DNA from: Streptomyces termitum
GTDB taxonomy: Bacteria; Actinomycetota; Actinomycetes; Streptomycetales; Streptomycetaceae
NCBI RefSeq assembly: GCF_014650175.1
Contig: NZ_BMUL01000004.1
Span: forward strand, 186,001 to 250,000
Direction of reading: 5' to 3'
Length of the DNA: 64,000 nucleotides
Shown: positions 26,028 through 35,215 of the stretch, one piece after another
How positions within the stretch are numbered: position 1 is the first letter of the stretch
Layout: the number at the start of each line of letters is the position of its first letter
Notes under the pieces: model-generated
What the model was told of the DNA's origin: nothing
Database searches by the model: none
What the model saw: the letters and a program-made list of their open reading frames with translations, nothing else
Position numbers and translations under genes: made by a program

Positions 26028-27263
26028 ATGCGGGAGACGGCTCCGGAAGGCCGCGGCCCGGTGCGCTACGGCCCTCCCGCGCCCGAGAGCGGCCGGCCCG
26101 TCCCCCCGGGACTCGCCGCCCTCCTCGCGGCCGCCGCCGGCCGGACCGCCCCCGAACCGCCCGGCGGCGGACCCGTGCTGCGCGAGGCCGCCGCCGGCTA
26201 CTGGTGGCGCCGCGGCCTGCGCGGCCACGCCGAGGACGCCCTCGCCGCCCCCGGCGCCCCCGCCCTGCTCCTCGCCCTGCTCGCCGCCCACGGCGGCGAC
26301 GTGCTGCTGCCCCGCCCCTGCCCCGCCTGGTGGACCCCGCAGATCCGCCTCCTGGGCCGGCCCGCCTACCACGTGCCCACCCCCGCCGAGGCGGGCGGCG
26401 TCCCCGACCCGTACGCCCTCCTGGAGACCGTCCGCCGCATCCGCACCGAGGGCGGCGACCCCCGCGTCCTGCTGCTCTGCGTCGCCGACGACCCCACCGC
26501 CACCGTCGCCCCGCCCGAACTGGTCCGCGAGAGCTGCGAGGCCGCCGTCGCCGAAGGACTCCACGTCATCAGCGACGAGACCTGGCGCGACACCCTCCAC
26601 GACCCGCGCGGCACCGTCCTCGTCAGCCCCGCCGAGACCCACCCCGACCACGTCACCGTCCTCGCCGACCTCGCCGGCGGCGGCCTCGTCCCCGCCGCCT
26701 GGCCCTGCGCCGTCGCCCGCTTCCCGCCCGCCGGGGCCGACCGCGCCGACCGCTACCGCGACCCCCGCGCCCGCGCCCTCGACGTCCTCACCGCCCTCGG
26801 CGCGCTCCTGCCCGGCCCGGTCGCCCCCGCCGCCGCCCACGCCCTCGACGAACCCGAGGACGTCGCCGTCCCCGCCCTGCGCGCCGCCGCCGCCCACGGC
26901 CGGCTCGCCGCCGCCCTGCACCGCACCGTCCTCGCCGCCGGAGCCCTCGCCCGCCCGCCGAGGGCAGGCCGCCACCTCTACGCCGACCTCGGACCGCTCC
27001 GCGACGCCCTCGCCGCCCGCGGCGTCACCGACTCCCCCGAACTCGAACAGCACCTCACCGCCCGCCTCGGCCGCCCCGTCCCCGGCGGCCACCGCTTCGG
27101 CGACGAACCCGGCGCCCTGCGCGTCCGCCTCGACACCGCGCCCCTGCTCGGCCCCACCCCGCACGAACGCGCCGACGCCCTCGCCGCCCGCGCCCCCGAG
27201 ACCCTCCCCGCGGCCGTTCGCGGTCTGGCGGAGATCACCGCCGCCCTGACCGGCCCCGCCTGA
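26028..27263 (+). CDS. Aminotransferase-fold (class I/II PLP) homologue lacking all lysines
   Basis: A 411-residue protein of the aminotransferase class I/II fold. Recognisable blocks are the aromatic/GD region AAHGGDVLLPRPCPAWW and HVISDETWRD, equivalent to SDEvY in true enzymes. The strand that should carry the Schiff-base Lys (consensus S-x-S-K) reads LADLAGGGLVPAAW: Gly replaces Lys, and I find no lysine anywhere in the protein. A PLP aminotransferase reaction by the usual mechanism is therefore impossible. AGGAGGT precedes the ATG at 26028 by 7 bases. It may be regulatory or structural. Confidence 0.75.
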   Translation: MRETAPEGRGPVRYGPPAPESGRPVPPGLAALLAAAAGRTAPEPPGGGPVLREAAAGYWWRRGLRGHAEDALAAPGAPALLLALLAAHGGDVLLPRPCPAWWTPQIRLLGRPAYHVPTPAEAGGVPDPYALLETVRRIRTEGGDPRVLLLCVADDPTATVAPPELVRESCEAAVAEGLHVISDETWRDTLHDPRGTVLVSPAETHPDHVTVLADLAGGGLVPAAWPCAVARFPPAGADRADRYRDPRARALDVLTALGALLPGPVAPAAAHALDEPEDVAVPALRAAAAHGRLAAALHRTVLAAGALARPPRAGRHLYADLGPLRDALAARGVTDSPELEQHLTARLGRPVPGGHRFGDEPGALRVRLDTAPLLGPTPHERADALAARAPETLPAAVRGLAEITAALTGPA

Positions 27264-27337
27264 CCGAACCCGTCCCCGGAAAGCCGCCCGGGAAAGCCCC
27301 CGGGCAGACGCCCCACCGCGCAGAACGGAGCCCGCAG

Positions 27338-28372
27338 ATGACCGAACGGACGGCCCGCCCCGCCCCGGCGGCCGGGGCCCCGTACCCGCCCCCCGCCCCG
27401 GCCCCCTCCGTGCTCCGGCCGCTCGGCCGGCTCCGGCACGACTGGCCCCGCAGCTTCGCCGACCGGCTCACCGCCCCCCTGCCCGGCGTCCGGGCCCTGG
27501 CCCGGCTCGCCCGCGAAGGAGCCGTACGCCCCCGCCCCGAAGGACTGCGGGACGTGCCGCTGCTGCCCTTCGAACCGGGCCCGCCGCCGCCCGCAGGACC
27601 CGGCACCCTCGCCGTCACCTGGGCCGGGCACGCCAGCTGGATCCTGCGGGTCGGCGGCCTCACCGTCCTCACCGACCCCGTCTGGTCCCGCCGCATCTTC
27701 GGCACCCCCGCCCGGCTCACCCCCGTCGGCGTCCGCTGGGAGGACCTGCCGCCCGTCGACGCGGTCGTCATCAGCCACAACCACTTCGACCACCTCGACG
27801 CCCCCACCCTCAAACGGCTCCCGCGCGCCACCCCCGTCCTCGTCCCGGCCGGCCTCGGCCGCTGGTTCACCCGCCGCGGCTTCACCCGCGTCACCGAGCT
27901 CGACTGGTGGGAGGCGGCCGAACTCGACGGCGTCCGCTTCGACTTCGTCCCCGCCCACCACTGGTCCAAGCGGACCCTCCTGGACACCTGCCGCTCCCTG
28001 TGGGGCGGCTGGGTCCTCACCGACCCGGCCGGCCGGCGGATCTACTTCGCCGGGGACACCGGATACGGCCACTGGTTCGCCGAGATCGGCCGCCGCCACC
28101 CCGGCATCGACCTGGCGCTCCTGCCCATCGGCGCCTACGACCCCCGCTGGTGGCTCCGCGACGTCCACACCGACCCCGAGGAGGCCGTCCGCGCCCACCA
28201 GGACCTCGGCGCCCGCCGGATGGCCCCCATGCACTGGGCCACCTTCGTCCTCTCCTGCGAGCCCGTCCTCGAACCCCTCACCCGGGTCCGGGCCGCCTGG
28301 CAGCGGGCCGGACTGCCCCGGGACGACCTGTGGGACCTGCCGGTCGGCGGGTCACGCGTCCTCGCGCCGTAG
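27338..28372 (+). CDS. Metallo-beta-lactamase-fold hydrolase (NAPE-PLD/UlaG-like)
   Basis: A 344-residue cytoplasmic protein. After an N-terminal extension, the metal-binding SHNHFDHLD (HxHxDH) lies near residue 147, with TWAGHASWIL before it and FAGDTGYGHW after it. The final ligand is in APMHWATF. This pattern fits the NAPE-phospholipase-D-like or UlaG-like branch, which hydrolyses phosphodiesters or lactones. It follows the aminotransferase homologue by 74 bp in the same direction. The last 21 bp overlap the convergent DedA gene. Confidence 0.85.
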   Translation: MTERTARPAPAAGAPYPPPAPAPSVLRPLGRLRHDWPRSFADRLTAPLPGVRALARLAREGAVRPRPEGLRDVPLLPFEPGPPPPAGPGTLAVTWAGHASWILRVGGLTVLTDPVWSRRIFGTPARLTPVGVRWEDLPPVDAVVISHNHFDHLDAPTLKRLPRATPVLVPAGLGRWFTRRGFTRVTELDWWEAAELDGVRFDFVPAHHWSKRTLLDTCRSLWGGWVLTDPAGRRIYFAGDTGYGHWFAEIGRRHPGIDLALLPIGAYDPRWWLRDVHTDPEEAVRAHQDLGARRMAPMHWATFVLSCEPVLEPLTRVRAAWQRAGLPRDDLWDLPVGGSRVLAP

Positions 28373-29014
28373 CCCCCCGCGCTTCCCGTCGCGGCGGCGG
28401 CCCCGCAGCCGCCGCCACACCGCCGGCGCCCCGCTCACCAGGACCGTCAGCCCCACCGCCGCCACCACGCCCTGCCACGGCTCCGGGAACAGCGACCCGC
28501 CCAGGACGCCGATCAGCTGGTACGTCGCCGCCCACGCCAGACAGGCCGCCGCGTCGCCCCGCGCGAACCGGCGCAGCGGCATCCGCGACAGCAGACAGGC
28601 CAGCATCACCGGGATCCGCCCGGCCGGCACCAGCCGGGACAGCACGAGCACCGACACCTGGTGGGTGTCCAGCCGCTCCTGGGCGTGCGCCAGCCGGTCC
28701 GGCGCCGCCCGGGCCCGCAGCGCGTCCAGCCACCGCGAGCCGTTGCGGGAGCGGACCCCGCGCAGCCCCAGCCCGTACAGCGCCAGGTCGCCGAGGAAGG
28801 CCGCCGAGGAGGCCAGCAGGAAGACCACGAGGAGCGCGAACGGCGACGACTGGTGGAAGGCCACCACCGCGGCCGAGCTGACGATCGCCCCGGTCGGCAC
28901 CACCGGCACCAGCGCCCCCAGCGCCACCAGGAGGAACAGCGACGGATAGCCGACCGCCTGCTGCGTCGACTCCGGCGGCAGGTCCCGCACCGCCGCCAGC
29001 AGACCACCGGTCAC
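28352..29014 (-). CDS. DedA-family membrane protein
   Basis: A 220-residue integral membrane protein. The SNARE-associated (VTT/DedA) core contains PVVPTGAIVSSAAVVAF and the SRLVPAGRIPVMLACLLSRMPLRRFARGDA segment, the conserved re-entrant loop region. DedA proteins act in membrane lipid flipping or homeostasis and proton-dependent resistance. The GTG start is in a GTGA overlap with the preceding metallo-beta-lactamase-fold gene, so the two form an operon. The C terminus is Arg-rich. Confidence 0.82.
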   Translation of the reverse strand: MTGGLLAAVRDLPPESTQQAVGYPSLFLLVALGALVPVVPTGAIVSSAAVVAFHQSSPFALLVVFLLASSAAFLGDLALYGLGLRGVRSRNGSRWLDALRARAAPDRLAHAQERLDTHQVSVLVLSRLVPAGRIPVMLACLLSRMPLRRFARGDAAACLAWAATYQLIGVLGGSLFPEPWQGVVAAVGLTVLVSGAPAVWRRLRGRRRDGKRGGLRREDA

Positions 29015-29784
29015 CGGGCGACCTCCGGCCGCACCCGCTCGCCGTGCCCCAGCCGGTGCACCGCCACCTTCGGCGCCAGCCGGGCCGCCTTCCTGACGAA
29101 CTCGTCGCCCGGCGCGTGGAACTCGTGCGGCCGCACCCCGTCCAGCCCGATCGGCCAGTACGTCCCGTAGTGCACCGGCACCGCCGCCGCAGGCGCCAGC
29201 TCCGCCAGCGCCTGCGCCGCCCGCCCCGCGTCCAGGTGCCCGTGCCCCAGGTAGGGCCCCCAGCCGCCGACCGGCAGCAGCGCCACGTCCACCGGCCCGA
29301 CCGCCTCCGCCATCCCGTCGAAGAGACCGGTGTCCCCGGCGAAGTACGTCCGCGCCTCGCCCTCGACGACGTACCCCAGCGCGGGGGAGCGGTGCCGCCC
29401 CACCGGCAGCCGCCGCCCGTCGTGCAGCGCGGGCACCGCCCGCACCGTCACCCCCTCCACGACCAGCGCGTCCCCGGCCTCCACCTCGGTCAGCCGCAGC
29501 CCGCGCGCGGCGAGCCGGCGCAGCCCCGGCACCGCGTCCGGCGCGCCGCGCGGCACCACCAGCCGGGTCCCCGGCGCCAGCCGGGCCAGCGACGGCAGGT
29601 GCAGGTGGTCGGAGTGCAGGTGCGAGACGAGGACCGCCTCCGCGACGGCCGCCTCGGGCGGCGGCGGAGCACCCCGCCGGCGGCGCAGGTGCGCGAGCCG
29701 CCGCGCGAACAGCGGATCGGTCAGGACGCGGACCCCGGAGTCCTCGACCGTGCAGGTCGCGTGCCCCCACCAGGTGACCTCCAC
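29011..29784 (-). CDS. Metallo-beta-lactamase-fold hydrolase, second copy
   Basis: A 257-residue protein beginning VEVTWWGHATCTVED. The metal site is SHLHSDHLHL (HxHxDH) near residue 60, with ALHDGRRLP, FAGDTGLFDG and VPVHYGTYWPIG as further ligands. It resembles UlaG-like hydrolases of unknown substrate. I chose the GTG at 29784 because the family begins at this residue and AGGAAGGA lies upstream. Its stop overlaps the DedA start by 4 bp. It is the second protein of this fold within 3 kb, but the two are only distantly similar. Confidence 0.83.
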   Translation of the reverse strand: MEVTWWGHATCTVEDSGVRVLTDPLFARRLAHLRRRRGAPPPPEAAVAEAVLVSHLHSDHLHLPSLARLAPGTRLVVPRGAPDAVPGLRRLAARGLRLTEVEAGDALVVEGVTVRAVPALHDGRRLPVGRHRSPALGYVVEGEARTYFAGDTGLFDGMAEAVGPVDVALLPVGGWGPYLGHGHLDAGRAAQALAELAPAAAVPVHYGTYWPIGLDGVRPHEFHAPGDEFVRKAARLAPKVAVHRLGHGERVRPEVAR

Positions 29785-29898
29785 CGGCAGCCGTCCTTCC
29801 TCAGGGGTGCCCCGCACGGGCCTTCCCCCCGAGGGTAGGGCCGTCCGGCGCGTTCCCCCACCTCCCCGCGCCCCCGCCGGAGCAGTAGGGTTCGGCGC

Positions 29899-30303
29899 AT
29901 GAACGACGTCCGGGTGGCGGCGATCGCCAGCCTCACCCCGCTCGAAGAACTCGACTCCGCGCCCTTCCTCGTCGACACCCGGGGCCAGCGCGACGCGTGC
30001 GCCCGCTGGGCGGACGAGCGGGGCTACGTCCTCGCCCGCGAGCTCCTCTTCTACGGCATCCGCCCCGACCACGACGAACTGTGGGCCGACGTGGAGTCCG
30101 GCGAGGTCGACCTCTTCGTCGCCGCCAACGAGCGGGTCCTCGCCCGCGCGCTGACCTCGGTGCCGGACTTCCGCGCCGAGTGCGCCCGGCGCGGCGTCCG
30201 GCTGGAGACCGCCGGTGTCGAGGGGACGGGCTACGACGCCGCCTCCCGCGCCGCCGTCCACCGCCGCCTCTCCATGCCCACCGCCGGCTACGACGGCGGC
30301 TGA
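29899..30303 (+). CDS. Small protein resembling a stand-alone resolvase-type N-terminal domain
   Basis: A 134-residue soluble protein. The order (F)LVDTRGQRDACARWADERGYV ... DELWADVESGEVDLFVAANERVLARA ... FRAECARRGVRLETA follows the helix-strand pattern of serine recombinase catalytic domains (Q..ac..~a...G; g.vD.lv......Rl.R; f...l...gv.l). The catalytic Ser expected near the N terminus is not obvious and there is no DNA-binding domain. It is therefore unlikely to recombine DNA. I do not know its role. Confidence 0.5.
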   Translation: MNDVRVAAIASLTPLEELDSAPFLVDTRGQRDACARWADERGYVLARELLFYGIRPDHDELWADVESGEVDLFVAANERVLARALTSVPDFRAECARRGVRLETAGVEGTGYDAASRAAVHRRLSMPTAGYDGG

Positions 30304-30404
30304 CCCCCTCCGCCCCGGGGAACACGCTCCCGCGCCCGGTGGGCGCGGGCCGGGTGCCGGTGTGCCACGCTGGGGGGAGGATCCGGGCGAAAGGTGACAC
30401 GGGC

Positions 30405-32567
30405 GTGGCCGAGGGTCGAGGGGGAGGCGCCGGACGCTGGCGCACGGCGGGCCGGACGGCCCTGCGGGTGGTCGTCGTGTGGGCGGTGTCCACCCTCACC
30501 CTGCTGGTGCTCGCCGGCCTCCTGCCGGCCTTCCAGCTCCAGTCCGCCGACGGCGACAGCCTCACCCGGACGGCCCTGACCGCCGCCTGGGCCGCCGGGG
30601 CCTTCGGCCTCCTCACCGCCCTCGTCTGGCCGCTCCTGGTACGGGCCCTGCTGCTGGTGCCCGCCCTGGTGCTCGGCCTGCTCTCGTTCTTCCTCAACGG
30701 CTCGCTGCTGCTGTTCGCGCTCTGGCTGATCCCGGACGGCCGGGGCGCCGCCGACCCCGAGACGGCGGTCGTCGTCGCGGCCGTCATGTCGGCCGTCGCC
30801 TCCGCCACCTCCACCGCGCTGGCCGTCCGGGACGACGAGGCGTACCGCCGCCGGCTCTACCGGCTCACCGGCCGCACCCGCCCCCGCGACCCGGGCTCCG
30901 GCTCCGCGCCCGGCACGGTCTTCCTCCAACTCGACGGCGTCGGCCACGCGGTGCTGCGCGAGGCCGTCGACGCCGGGCTGATGCCGACGGTGGCCGGATG
31001 GCTGGAGGACGGGCACCGGCTCACCGGCTGGCGCACCGACTGGTCCAGCCAGACCGGCGCCAGCCAGCTCGGCATCCTGCACGGCAGCAACGAGGACGTG
31101 CCCGCCTTCCGCTGGTACGAGAAGGACACCGGCCGCCTGATGGTGTCGAACCGGCCCGCCTCCGCCGTCGAGCTCCAGCGCCGCGCGGTCCGCCGCACCG
31201 GCGACGGCGGGCTGCTCACCCTCGACGGCGCCTCGCGCGGCAACCTCTTCAGCGGCGGCGCCGACGAGGTCGCGCTGGTGCTGACGGTCGCCGCCCGGCG
31301 CGGCCGGCGCAACCGCTCACGGGCCGGCTACTTCGCCTACTTCGCCGACCCGGCCAACGGCGTCCGCACCGCCGGCTCCTTCGTCAACGAGGTGGTGCGC
31401 GAGGTCCTCCAGTCGCTCCGCGCCCGGCTGCGCCACGAGACCCCCCGCGTCCCGCGCGGCGGCACCTACCCCCTGGTCCGTGCCTTCGCCACCGTCGTCG
31501 AGCGGGACGTGGTGGTGGCCGCGGTGATGGGCGACATGCTCGCGGGCCGCACCGCGGTCTACGCCGACCTGGTGGCCTACGACGAGGTGGCCCACCACTC
31601 CGGGCCGCGCGGGCGCGACACCGACCAGGTGCTGCGCCGCCTCGACCGGGCGGTCGGCCTGATCGCGACGGTCGCCGAGCACGCCCCGCGGCCGTACCGG
31701 ATCGTGCTCCTCTCCGACCACGGGCAGAGCCCGGGGGAGACCTTCGAGGGGGCGTACGGGCTGACGCTGAAGGAGCTGGTACGGGCGGGCTGCGGGCTGC
31801 CGGTGCCGCGCCGGGTCCGCCGCACCCGCAGCGGCGCGGAGGCCCGGGACGCCGCCCGGGACGCGCTGCGCAGCGCCCTGCACCGGCCGGTGGACCCGGG
31901 CGGCGAGCACACCGGGGAGCTGCCCGCCCGGCCGTCCGAGCCGATCGTCCTGGCCTCCGGGAACCTGGGCCTGGTCTCCTTCCCGGACGTGCCGCACCGG
32001 CTGACGCGGGAGGAGATCGACCGGCGCCACCCGGCGCTGCTGCGGGCCCTCGCCCAGCACCCGGGCGTCGGCTTCCTGCTGGTGGCGAGCGAGCGGCACG
32101 GCTCGGTGGTGCTGGCCGCGGACGGGGTGGAGGTGCCGGTGGCGGAGCTGGCGGACGGCGAGGGGCCGCTCGCGGTCTTCGGTCCCGGCGCGGCCGACGC
32201 GGTGCGGCGCACCGACGGCTTCCCGCACGTCGCCGACGTGATGGTCAATTCGATGTACGACCCGGCGACCGGGGCGGTGCACGCCTTCGAGGAGCAGATC
32301 GGCTCGCACGGCGGCCTCGGCGGCGAGCAGACGCGGCCCTTCCTGCTGTCACCGCCGGAGCTGTCGCCGCCGGTCCCGGAAGGGGCGGAACCGGTGGGCG
32401 CCGAACAGGTCCACCGGGTGCTGCGGCGCTGGCTGGGCGAGGGCGGCGAGGGGCCGCAGGTGCCGGTGGAACGGCGGGCGGGGGTACCGGAGACCTCCCT
32501 GCCCGAGGGAAAGACGGAATCAGTCCTTCCGGCCGAGGGGGCGGCCGTACCGGACGAGAACCGCTGA
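30405..32567 (+). CDS. Membrane protein with alkaline-phosphatase-superfamily domain
   Basis: A 720-residue protein. Residues about 15-145 contain four hydrophobic segments of the phage-holin-4/superfamily-III-like type. The rest is an alkaline phosphatase/phosphodiesterase-superfamily domain: FLQLDGVGH (metal Asp), WSSQTGASQ (probable nucleophile Thr), ADLVAYDEVAHHSG and LLSDHGQS (metal Asp/His). It may hydrolyse or transfer phosphate esters at the membrane. The GTG at 30405 is preceded by AAAGGTGA. The C-terminal tail is unstructured. Confidence 0.78.
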   Translation: MAEGRGGGAGRWRTAGRTALRVVVVWAVSTLTLLVLAGLLPAFQLQSADGDSLTRTALTAAWAAGAFGLLTALVWPLLVRALLLVPALVLGLLSFFLNGSLLLFALWLIPDGRGAADPETAVVVAAVMSAVASATSTALAVRDDEAYRRRLYRLTGRTRPRDPGSGSAPGTVFLQLDGVGHAVLREAVDAGLMPTVAGWLEDGHRLTGWRTDWSSQTGASQLGILHGSNEDVPAFRWYEKDTGRLMVSNRPASAVELQRRAVRRTGDGGLLTLDGASRGNLFSGGADEVALVLTVAARRGRRNRSRAGYFAYFADPANGVRTAGSFVNEVVREVLQSLRARLRHETPRVPRGGTYPLVRAFATVVERDVVVAAVMGDMLAGRTAVYADLVAYDEVAHHSGPRGRDTDQVLRRLDRAVGLIATVAEHAPRPYRIVLLSDHGQSPGETFEGAYGLTLKELVRAGCGLPVPRRVRRTRSGAEARDAARDALRSALHRPVDPGGEHTGELPARPSEPIVLASGNLGLVSFPDVPHRLTREEIDRRHPALLRALAQHPGVGFLLVASERHGSVVLAADGVEVPVAELADGEGPLAVFGPGAADAVRRTDGFPHVADVMVNSMYDPATGAVHAFEEQIGSHGGLGGEQTRPFLLSPPELSPPVPEGAEPVGAEQVHRVLRRWLGEGGEGPQVPVERRAGVPETSLPEGKTESVLPAEGAAVPDENR

Positions 32568-32790
32568 TCCGGGCTGCCCGTCGCCACCGTCCCGCAGAGG
32601 AGGACGCCCCCCGCCGGGGGAGGCGTGACCCGGGCGCCCGCGCCCCCCCGTCCCTCTCCGCCATGACCTCCGGGGTAATCGACCCGGACCCCGGTCCGGC
32701 GGCAGGCTTCGGGGCACCGGGACCCGGGCGGCGCACTCCGCCCGGGGACCGGGCCCATCCCGCGCACGACCCCCAGGAGGGTGATCCGCC

Positions 32791-33207
32791 ATGTCCCGGA
32801 ACCTGCTCGCCGGTCTCACTCGCACCACCCGGCCGGACGCGACGATCCGCCGCCTCCTCGCCCTCGACGCGGTCGTCACCGGCGCCAACGGCCTCGCCTA
32901 CGCCCTCGCCCCCGGCCCGCTCGGCGAACTCCTCGGCGTCGGGTCCGGCCTCCTCCTCGGCCTCGGCCTCTTCCTCACCGCCTACGCCGCCGGCGTCGCC
33001 TGGCCGGCGAGCCGCCCGCAGCCGCCGGCCGCCGCCGTGAAGCTGGTCGTGGACGCCAATCTGCTCTGGGTCGTGCTCAGCCTCGTCGCTCTCGCCGCCT
33101 GGCTCGACCCCACCACCGCCGGAGCCGTCTGGATCCCGCTCCAGGCCGCCACCGTCGCGGGCTTCGCCGTCCTCCAGTGGACCGCCCTGCGGGCCGTCAG
33201 TCGCTGA
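32791..33207 (+). CDS. Four-helix membrane protein of unknown function
   Basis: A 138-residue protein with four predicted membrane segments (about residues 22-42, 47-67, 82-102, 110-130) and a short basic N terminus. I do not recognise a specific family; similar small integral membrane proteins are common in actinobacteria. CAGGAGG lies 11 bases before the ATG. The last 11 bp overlap the convergent regulator gene. Confidence 0.7.
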   Translation: MSRNLLAGLTRTTRPDATIRRLLALDAVVTGANGLAYALAPGPLGELLGVGSGLLLGLGLFLTAYAAGVAWPASRPQPPAAAVKLVVDANLLWVVLSLVALAAWLDPTTAGAVWIPLQAATVAGFAVLQWTALRAVSR

Positions 33208-34000
33208 GGGTCCGCAGGTACTCCGCCGTCGCCGGGTCGGCCGGGAGCATCGTCTCGATGGCCAGCTCGGCGACGGTCACGTCCAGCGGAGTGTTGAAGG
33301 TCGAGATCGACGACACGAACGACAGCACCCGCCCGTCGTGCTCGATCCGCAGCGGCAGCGCGAAGTAGGCGTACGGCTCCTCCGCCGGCTCCTCGTCGGG
33401 CCGCTCCGGCGGCAGCGGATACCCCGTCACCTCCGCGTGGAGCGCCCGCAGCGATTCCGAACGGCCGAAGGCGATCTGACGCTCCATCTGCTCCACCAGG
33501 TGCCCCCGCCAGGCCCGCAGATTGCGGATCCGGGGCGCCAGCCCCTCCGGGTGCAGGGTGATCCGCATCGCGTTCGCCGGCGGGGCCAGCAGGTGCTCCG
33601 GCAGCCCGGCGAGCAGCCGCTCCAGCGCCCGGTTGGCCGCCACCACCGTGTACGAGCCGTCCACCACCAGCGCCGGATACGGCTCGTACCCCCGCAGCAG
33701 CCGCCCGATGCCCTCCCGCAGCGTCTCCAGCTCCGGCGCGTCCAGCGCCGACTCCGGATAGCGGGGCGCGTAACCGGCCGCCAGCAGCAGCGCGTTGCGG
33801 TCCCGCACCGGCACCTCCAGGTGCTCGGCCAGCCGCAGGACCATCTCCTCGCTCGGCCGCGACCGGCCCGTCTCCACGAAGGAGATGTGCCGCGAGGACG
33901 ACTCCGCCCGCAGCGCCAGCTCCAGCTGGCTCAACCGCCGCCGCTCGCGCCAGCGGCGCAGCAGCGGCCCCACACCCGTGTCGCTCACGACCGTCGCCAT
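33197..34000 (-). CDS. XRE-type regulator with MmyB-like ligand-binding domain
   Basis: A 267-residue regulator. The helix-turn-helix lies at residues 10-65 (RLSQLELALRAESSSRHISFVETGRSRPSEEMVLRLAEHL), typical of the MmyB/XRE group. The C-terminal part (about 95-260) fits the MmyB-like ligand-binding domain, proposed to bind small hydrophobic molecules. The start at 34000 removes an unlikely 9-residue extension. It is divergent from the pterin dehydratase gene and convergent with the membrane protein gene. Confidence 0.85.
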   Translation of the reverse strand: MATVVSDTGVGPLLRRWRERRRLSQLELALRAESSSRHISFVETGRSRPSEEMVLRLAEHLEVPVRDRNALLLAAGYAPRYPESALDAPELETLREGIGRLLRGYEPYPALVVDGSYTVVAANRALERLLAGLPEHLLAPPANAMRITLHPEGLAPRIRNLRAWRGHLVEQMERQIAFGRSESLRALHAEVTGYPLPPERPDEEPAEEPYAYFALPLRIEHDGRVLSFVSSISTFNTPLDVTVAELAIETMLPADPATAEYLRTLSD

Positions 34001-34076
34001 GCCCAGACGGTATCCCAGAGGAGCCACCCGGGTACGAACCCCGTACCCCGCACCACCGACCGGAGGGAGCGCCCCC

Positions 34077-34382
34077 GTGCCCGTACAGCCGCTGTCGCAG
34101 AAGGAGATCGAGGACCGACTGCGGGAACTCCCCGGCTGGTCCGTCGAGAACGCCCGCCTGACCCGCTCCTACCGCCTCCCCGACCACTTCGCCGCCACCG
34201 CCCTCGTCGTCCACGTCGCCCAGATCCAGCAGGAGTTGGACCACCACTCCGACCTCACCCTCGGCTACGACACGGTGGCCCTCTCCGTCCACACCCACTC
34301 CGCCGGGGGCGCCCTCACCGAGAAGGACTTCGCCCTCGCCGAACGGGTCGAGGCCGCCGCCACCGCCCACGGCGCCCGCTGA
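34077..34382 (+). CDS. 4a-hydroxytetrahydrobiopterin dehydratase (PCD/DCoH)
   Basis: A 101-residue protein of the PCD family, which dehydrates 4a-hydroxy-tetrahydropterin made by aromatic amino acid hydroxylases. The catalytic signature HHSDLTLGYDTVALSVHTH near residue 58 has the conserved His pair, and ALTEKDFALA follows. The GTG start is preceded by CGGAGGGAG. No hydroxylase gene is adjacent. It is followed 32 bp later by a methyltransferase in the same direction. Confidence 0.88.
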   Translation: MPVQPLSQKEIEDRLRELPGWSVENARLTRSYRLPDHFAATALVVHVAQIQQELDHHSDLTLGYDTVALSVHTHSAGGALTEKDFALAERVEAAATAHGAR

Positions 34383-34414
34383 CCGCCGGGCCGCCCGCCC
34401 CGTAGGCTCCCCGC

Positions 34415-35161
34415 ATGGCGGACACCCTGCTCGACTACGAGACCGAGGCGGCCCACTACGACGAGACGCGCGGCGGCGTGCCCCGGGCCGGAGCGGCGGC
34501 CGCCGCCGTCCTGACGCTGGTGCCGCCCGCCGCGCGCACCCTCCTCGACCTGGCCTGCGGCACCGGCCTCGTCACCGAGCGGCTGACCCGGCCCGGACTG
34601 CGCGTCCTCGGCGCCGACGCCGCCCACGCCATGGCCAGGACCGCCGCCGGCCGGCTCCCCGGCCGCACCGTCCGCGCCGACGCCCGCCGGCTCCCGCTCC
34701 CCGGCGCGAGCCTGGACGCGGTCACCGCCGTCTGGCTCCTCCACCTGGTGCCGTTCACCGGCGAGGTCCTCGCCGAGGCCGCCCGCGTCCTGCGCCCCGG
34801 CGGCGTCCTCGTCACCACCGTCGACAAGGACGCCTGCCACGACGTCGGCAGCGACATCGACGCCCTGCTCCGCCCGTACCGGACGCCCGCCACCGCCCAC
34901 GACCGCACCGGCCGGGTCGACGCCCTCGCCGCCGCCCACGGCCTCGCCCCCGCCGGCACCGCCGCCTTCACCGGCCACGGCCAGGGCGCCACCCCCGAGG
35001 CCGTCGCCCGTCGGCTGCGCGCCGGGCACTACGCCTCCTGGTTCCGGGGCGACGCCGCCGCCGTCGAGACCCTGACCCGCGCCCTGGCCGCCCTCCCCGG
35101 CCCGACCGCCCCCCGACCGGCCCCGGTCTACCGCCTGCGCGCCTACACCCGCACGGACTGA
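34415..35161 (+). CDS. Class I SAM-dependent methyltransferase
   Basis: A 248-residue protein. Motif I is LLDLACGTGLVTERL near residue 45, the acidic loop is GADAAHAMA, and VTAVWLLHLVPFTGEVLAEAARVLRPGGVL is the methyltransferase-11 motif. The MADTLLDYETEAAHYDETRGG start is typical of the subgroup. The substrate is unknown. It lies 32 bp after the pterin dehydratase and probably shares its transcript. It is convergent with the ABC-F gene. Confidence 0.87.
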   Translation: MADTLLDYETEAAHYDETRGGVPRAGAAAAAVLTLVPPAARTLLDLACGTGLVTERLTRPGLRVLGADAAHAMARTAAGRLPGRTVRADARRLPLPGASLDAVTAVWLLHLVPFTGEVLAEAARVLRPGGVLVTTVDKDACHDVGSDIDALLRPYRTPATAHDRTGRVDALAAAHGLAPAGTAAFTGHGQGATPEAVARRLRAGHYASWFRGDAAAVETLTRALAALPGPTAPRPAPVYRLRAYTRTD

Positions 35162-35215
35162 CCCCGCCGGGCGGTGCCCTTCCGGGGCCGGGCCTTCCCG
35201 GTCGTACGGCCCCGG

